Below the pieces are notes generated by a model that did not search any database, was not told the DNA's origin, and saw only the letters and a program-made list of their open reading frames with translations. Source: Burkholderiales bacterium (GTDB lineage: Bacteria; Pseudomonadota; Gammaproteobacteria; Burkholderiales; Burkholderiaceae_C). From it: a stretch of DNA of 64,000 bases. Position numbers and translations under genes: made by a program. The stretch's first letter is position 1, and each line of letters begins with the position of its first letter. The stretch covers positions 1-64,000 of the forward strand of contig CANCVB010000010.1 of the NCBI GenBank assembly GCA_947381415.1, read 5' to 3'. This document shows, piece after piece, positions 62,569 through 64,000 of the stretch.

Positions 62569-63288
62569 ATGCGCTACCCGTTTATTTTTCTATGCAGTAT
62601 GTTGGCACTTGCGGCTTGTGACAAGCCTTCCAACGACAACCCTTTGTTCCCTTTGGCAGAGGGCAAACGCTGGACTTACCAGATTGAAACTGTCTACGAC
62701 AACCCGGAAAGCAAAACGGTCAAACAAACCTTGGAAGTGCACAACTTAGGCAGTGCCAGTTTGGCCGATGGCTCGAACGCTTGGCTTAGACGCACGAGCA
62801 ACGGCCATGAATACTGGTTTCAAATTTCGGATCAAGGTGTGCAACGTGTGGCCATGAAGTCGCCTTTGCAAGAGCAAGCGGTGATGGACGAAGCGCCACG
62901 TCAAGTCATCTCCAACGCCATGGTTGTGGGGACCCAATGGAAGCACAACACCACGCCGTATTTCTTGCGTCGTCGCAACGAAACACCCTCAGAATTTCGC
63001 TATGTAGACAAGTTCAAAAGTATTCCCATGACTTACACCTTGGCTGCGGTGGATGAAGCCTTGGATACCCCTGCAGGTCGCTTCGAACATTGCGCACGGG
63101 TAGAAGGTCAAATGGAGTTGATGCTGTGGCATGACGACATCTATGCTTACAAACCCACCCCTTTATTGACCCGAGAGTGGTATTGCCCGGGGGTGGGACT
63201 GGCGCAGTTTGAACGTGATGAACCGACCACAGCCAAGTTTTTCCAAGGTGGTCACTTGCGTATGCGTTTGCTCGGTTTCACGCCTTAA
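62569..63288 (+). CDS. lipoprotein of the ExbB-like operon, unknown
   Basis: A 239-residue lipoprotein: signal with lipobox LAAC (Cys17), and a mature beta-rich domain starting NPLFPLAEGKRWTYQIE, a pattern seen in outer-membrane-associated lipoproteins of unknown role. It ends the four-gene unit and a terminator follows. It probably faces the periplasm at the inner or outer membrane and may be the load or anchor of the ion-driven complex. Confidence 0.65.
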   Translation: MRYPFIFLCSMLALAACDKPSNDNPLFPLAEGKRWTYQIETVYDNPESKTVKQTLEVHNLGSASLADGSNAWLRRTSNGHEYWFQISDQGVQRVAMKSPLQEQAVMDEAPRQVISNAMVVGTQWKHNTTPYFLRRRNETPSEFRYVDKFKSIPMTYTLAAVDEALDTPAGRFEHCARVEGQMELMLWHDDIYAYKPTPLLTREWYCPGVGLAQFERDEPTTAKFFQGGHLRMRLLGFTP

Positions 63289-63324
63289 CTGAACCCAAAC
63301 TTACTTATAACTTTTCAGCTTCTT

Positions 63325-63354
63325 ACACATCCAAACGCGGGTGTGTTTCTTTTT
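63325..63354 (+). terminator. intrinsic terminator after the ExbB-like operon
   Basis: An 8-bp stem (ACACATCC with GGGTGTGT, one T-G pair) and 6-nt loop, then TTCTTTTT. It separates the operon from the dehydrogenase gene. Confidence 0.7.
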
Positions 63355-63382
63355 GAGAATTTCGATGAATTGAATACCCCAA

Positions 63383-63398
63383 CTAGGGTTTCCGCTAG
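63383..63398. promoter_or_regulatory. pqqA-like inverted repeat upstream of the PQQ dehydrogenase
   Basis: CTAGGG-TTTCCG-CTAG, 83 bases before the start codon. It matches the element upstream of pqqA (on its coding strand) in 15 of 16 positions once a one-base gap is allowed. A 10-bp palindrome CTTATATAAG follows at 63407-63416. Confidence 0.5.
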
Positions 63399-63480
63399 GC
63401 TCGGTCTTATATAAGTCTTTCAAAATGTATGGGTTAGTTGAATTTCCCGTTGTTCTTTATTTAACCCTGAAGGAACTTGT

Positions 63481-64000
63481 ATGAAACTGTTAGTGAAATC
63501 AGTCGCGTTGGCTGCCGTTCTCGGCACAGCAACGTTGGCCAGTGCGCAAAGCTGGCCCACCTATGGTGGCGACACCGGCAACACACGCTATAGCGAAGGC
63601 ACACAAGTGACCGCCGCTAACGTGAACAAGTTGTCTGTCAAATGGGCGCTGCAACTCGGCTCCAACCGTTCACAAGAATCGTCCCCCATTTTGGTTGGCG
63701 ATACTTTGTACGTGACCTCTTCTTTCGGCCCCAAAAACGTTTTTGCTGTGAATGCAAAAACCGGTGAAATCCGTTGGAAATACTCTCCTGAGATGCCCAA
63801 AGCGATTGACCAATACGCTTGCTGTGACGTGAACAGCCGCGGTGTGGCTTACAACGACGGCAAGATCTTCTTTGGCCGCTTGGACTCTCAAGTCACTGCT
63901 CTCGACGCCAAAACCGGTAAAGAGTTGTGGACTTCCAAAGTGGTTGACTACACCCAAGGTTCTGTCATCACTTCACCCCCCACCATTGCTAAAAACCTGG
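63481..64000 (+). CDS. PQQ-dependent alcohol dehydrogenase, N-terminal part (cut by window end)
   Basis: The first 173 residues of a periplasmic quinoprotein dehydrogenase, family of methanol/ethanol dehydrogenases. The signal peptide is about 22 residues (ASAQ), the mature chain begins SWPTYGGDTGNTRYSE, and YACCDVNSRG has the vicinal Cys pair that contacts PQQ. The first propeller blades (VFAVNAKTGEIRWKYS, VTALDAKTGKELW) follow. Full length should be about 560-600. AAGGAA lies 8 bases before ATG 63481. The frame stays open to the end of the window. Whether it is an XoxF-like or Exa-like enzyme cannot be told from this part. Confidence 0.94.
   Translation, partial: MKLLVKSVALAAVLGTATLASAQSWPTYGGDTGNTRYSEGTQVTAANVNKLSVKWALQLGSNRSQESSPILVGDTLYVTSSFGPKNVFAVNAKTGEIRWKYSPEMPKAIDQYACCDVNSRGVAYNDGKIFFGRLDSQVTALDAKTGKELWTSKVVDYTQGSVITSPPTIAKNL

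Noticed and set aside
1-64000. CRISPR array, insertion sequence or prophage
   Set aside because: No regularly spaced repeats, transposase, integrase or phage structural genes were seen.

Overview
The window reads as a stretch of chromosome from a betaproteobacterium of the Burkholderiales, most likely a freshwater Comamonadaceae-type organism. This is inferred from the gene families (the short DUF6641-type protein, a Liv-type catabolic transporter operon, IorAB-type molybdenum hydroxylase genes, SoxXYZA, the pqqABCDE order), a roughly 50-55% GC impression, and very compact operons with many ATGA overlaps. No transposase, integrase, rRNA or CRISPR array was seen; there is one tRNA (Met, CAU).

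Layout. 1-3.3 kb: sparse, accessory-like DNA with a candidate structured RNA ending in a terminator (266-557), two small genes, a secreted Kazal-like protein, a VOC protein and tRNA-Met. 3.4-5.4 kb: a low-molecular-weight phosphatase, a DUF2237 protein and a KirBac-type potassium channel. 5.6-27.5 kb: a large putative catabolic/transport island. A TetR regulator with an FAH-family hydrolase and a VOC protein faces, across a perfect palindrome, a long rightward gene series: alpha/beta hydrolase, two tandem amidohydrolases, a branched-chain-type ABC importer, a LivF ATPase fused to a Tm-1-like (UPF0261) domain, its TIM-barrel partner, an SPFH protein, two START-like proteins (one fused to a quinone oxidoreductase), a peroxiredoxin, an RND pump with adaptor, and a VOC protein. 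The substrate cannot be read from the sequence.

27.7-30.9 kb: a YkgJ zinc/iron-cluster protein with a GNAT-like protein, facing a small SET-domain protein and a serine beta-lactamase-like hydrolase. 30.9-38.6 kb: an envelope glycolipid cluster (UDP-uronate epimerase; PAP2, flippase-like protein, GT2, two ArnT-like glycosyltransferases, second PAP2). 38.6-43.1 kb: TerC, small secreted proteins, a pentapeptide-repeat protein, a PF10118 hydrolase and an esterase. 43.1-52.5 kb: molybdenum hydroxylase (2Fe-2S and Mo subunits) in one unit with SoxXYZA, aroE on the other strand, a thiol dioxygenase fused to four rhodanese domains, and ModBC. Molybdate import could serve the Mo enzyme.

52.5-64 kb: PQQ-linked genes: cytochrome b561, a YVTN beta-propeller protein, an MFS exporter, pqqABCDE (leftward), a proline iminopeptidase-like protein, a LuxR-type response regulator whose phosphoacceptor Asp is Glu, a four-gene operon with an ExbB/TolQ-like channel and an ExbD-like stator carrying a YfaP-like domain, and the first third of a PQQ-dependent alcohol dehydrogenase cut by the window end. 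A similar inverted repeat lies upstream of pqqA and of the dehydrogenase, suggesting common control.
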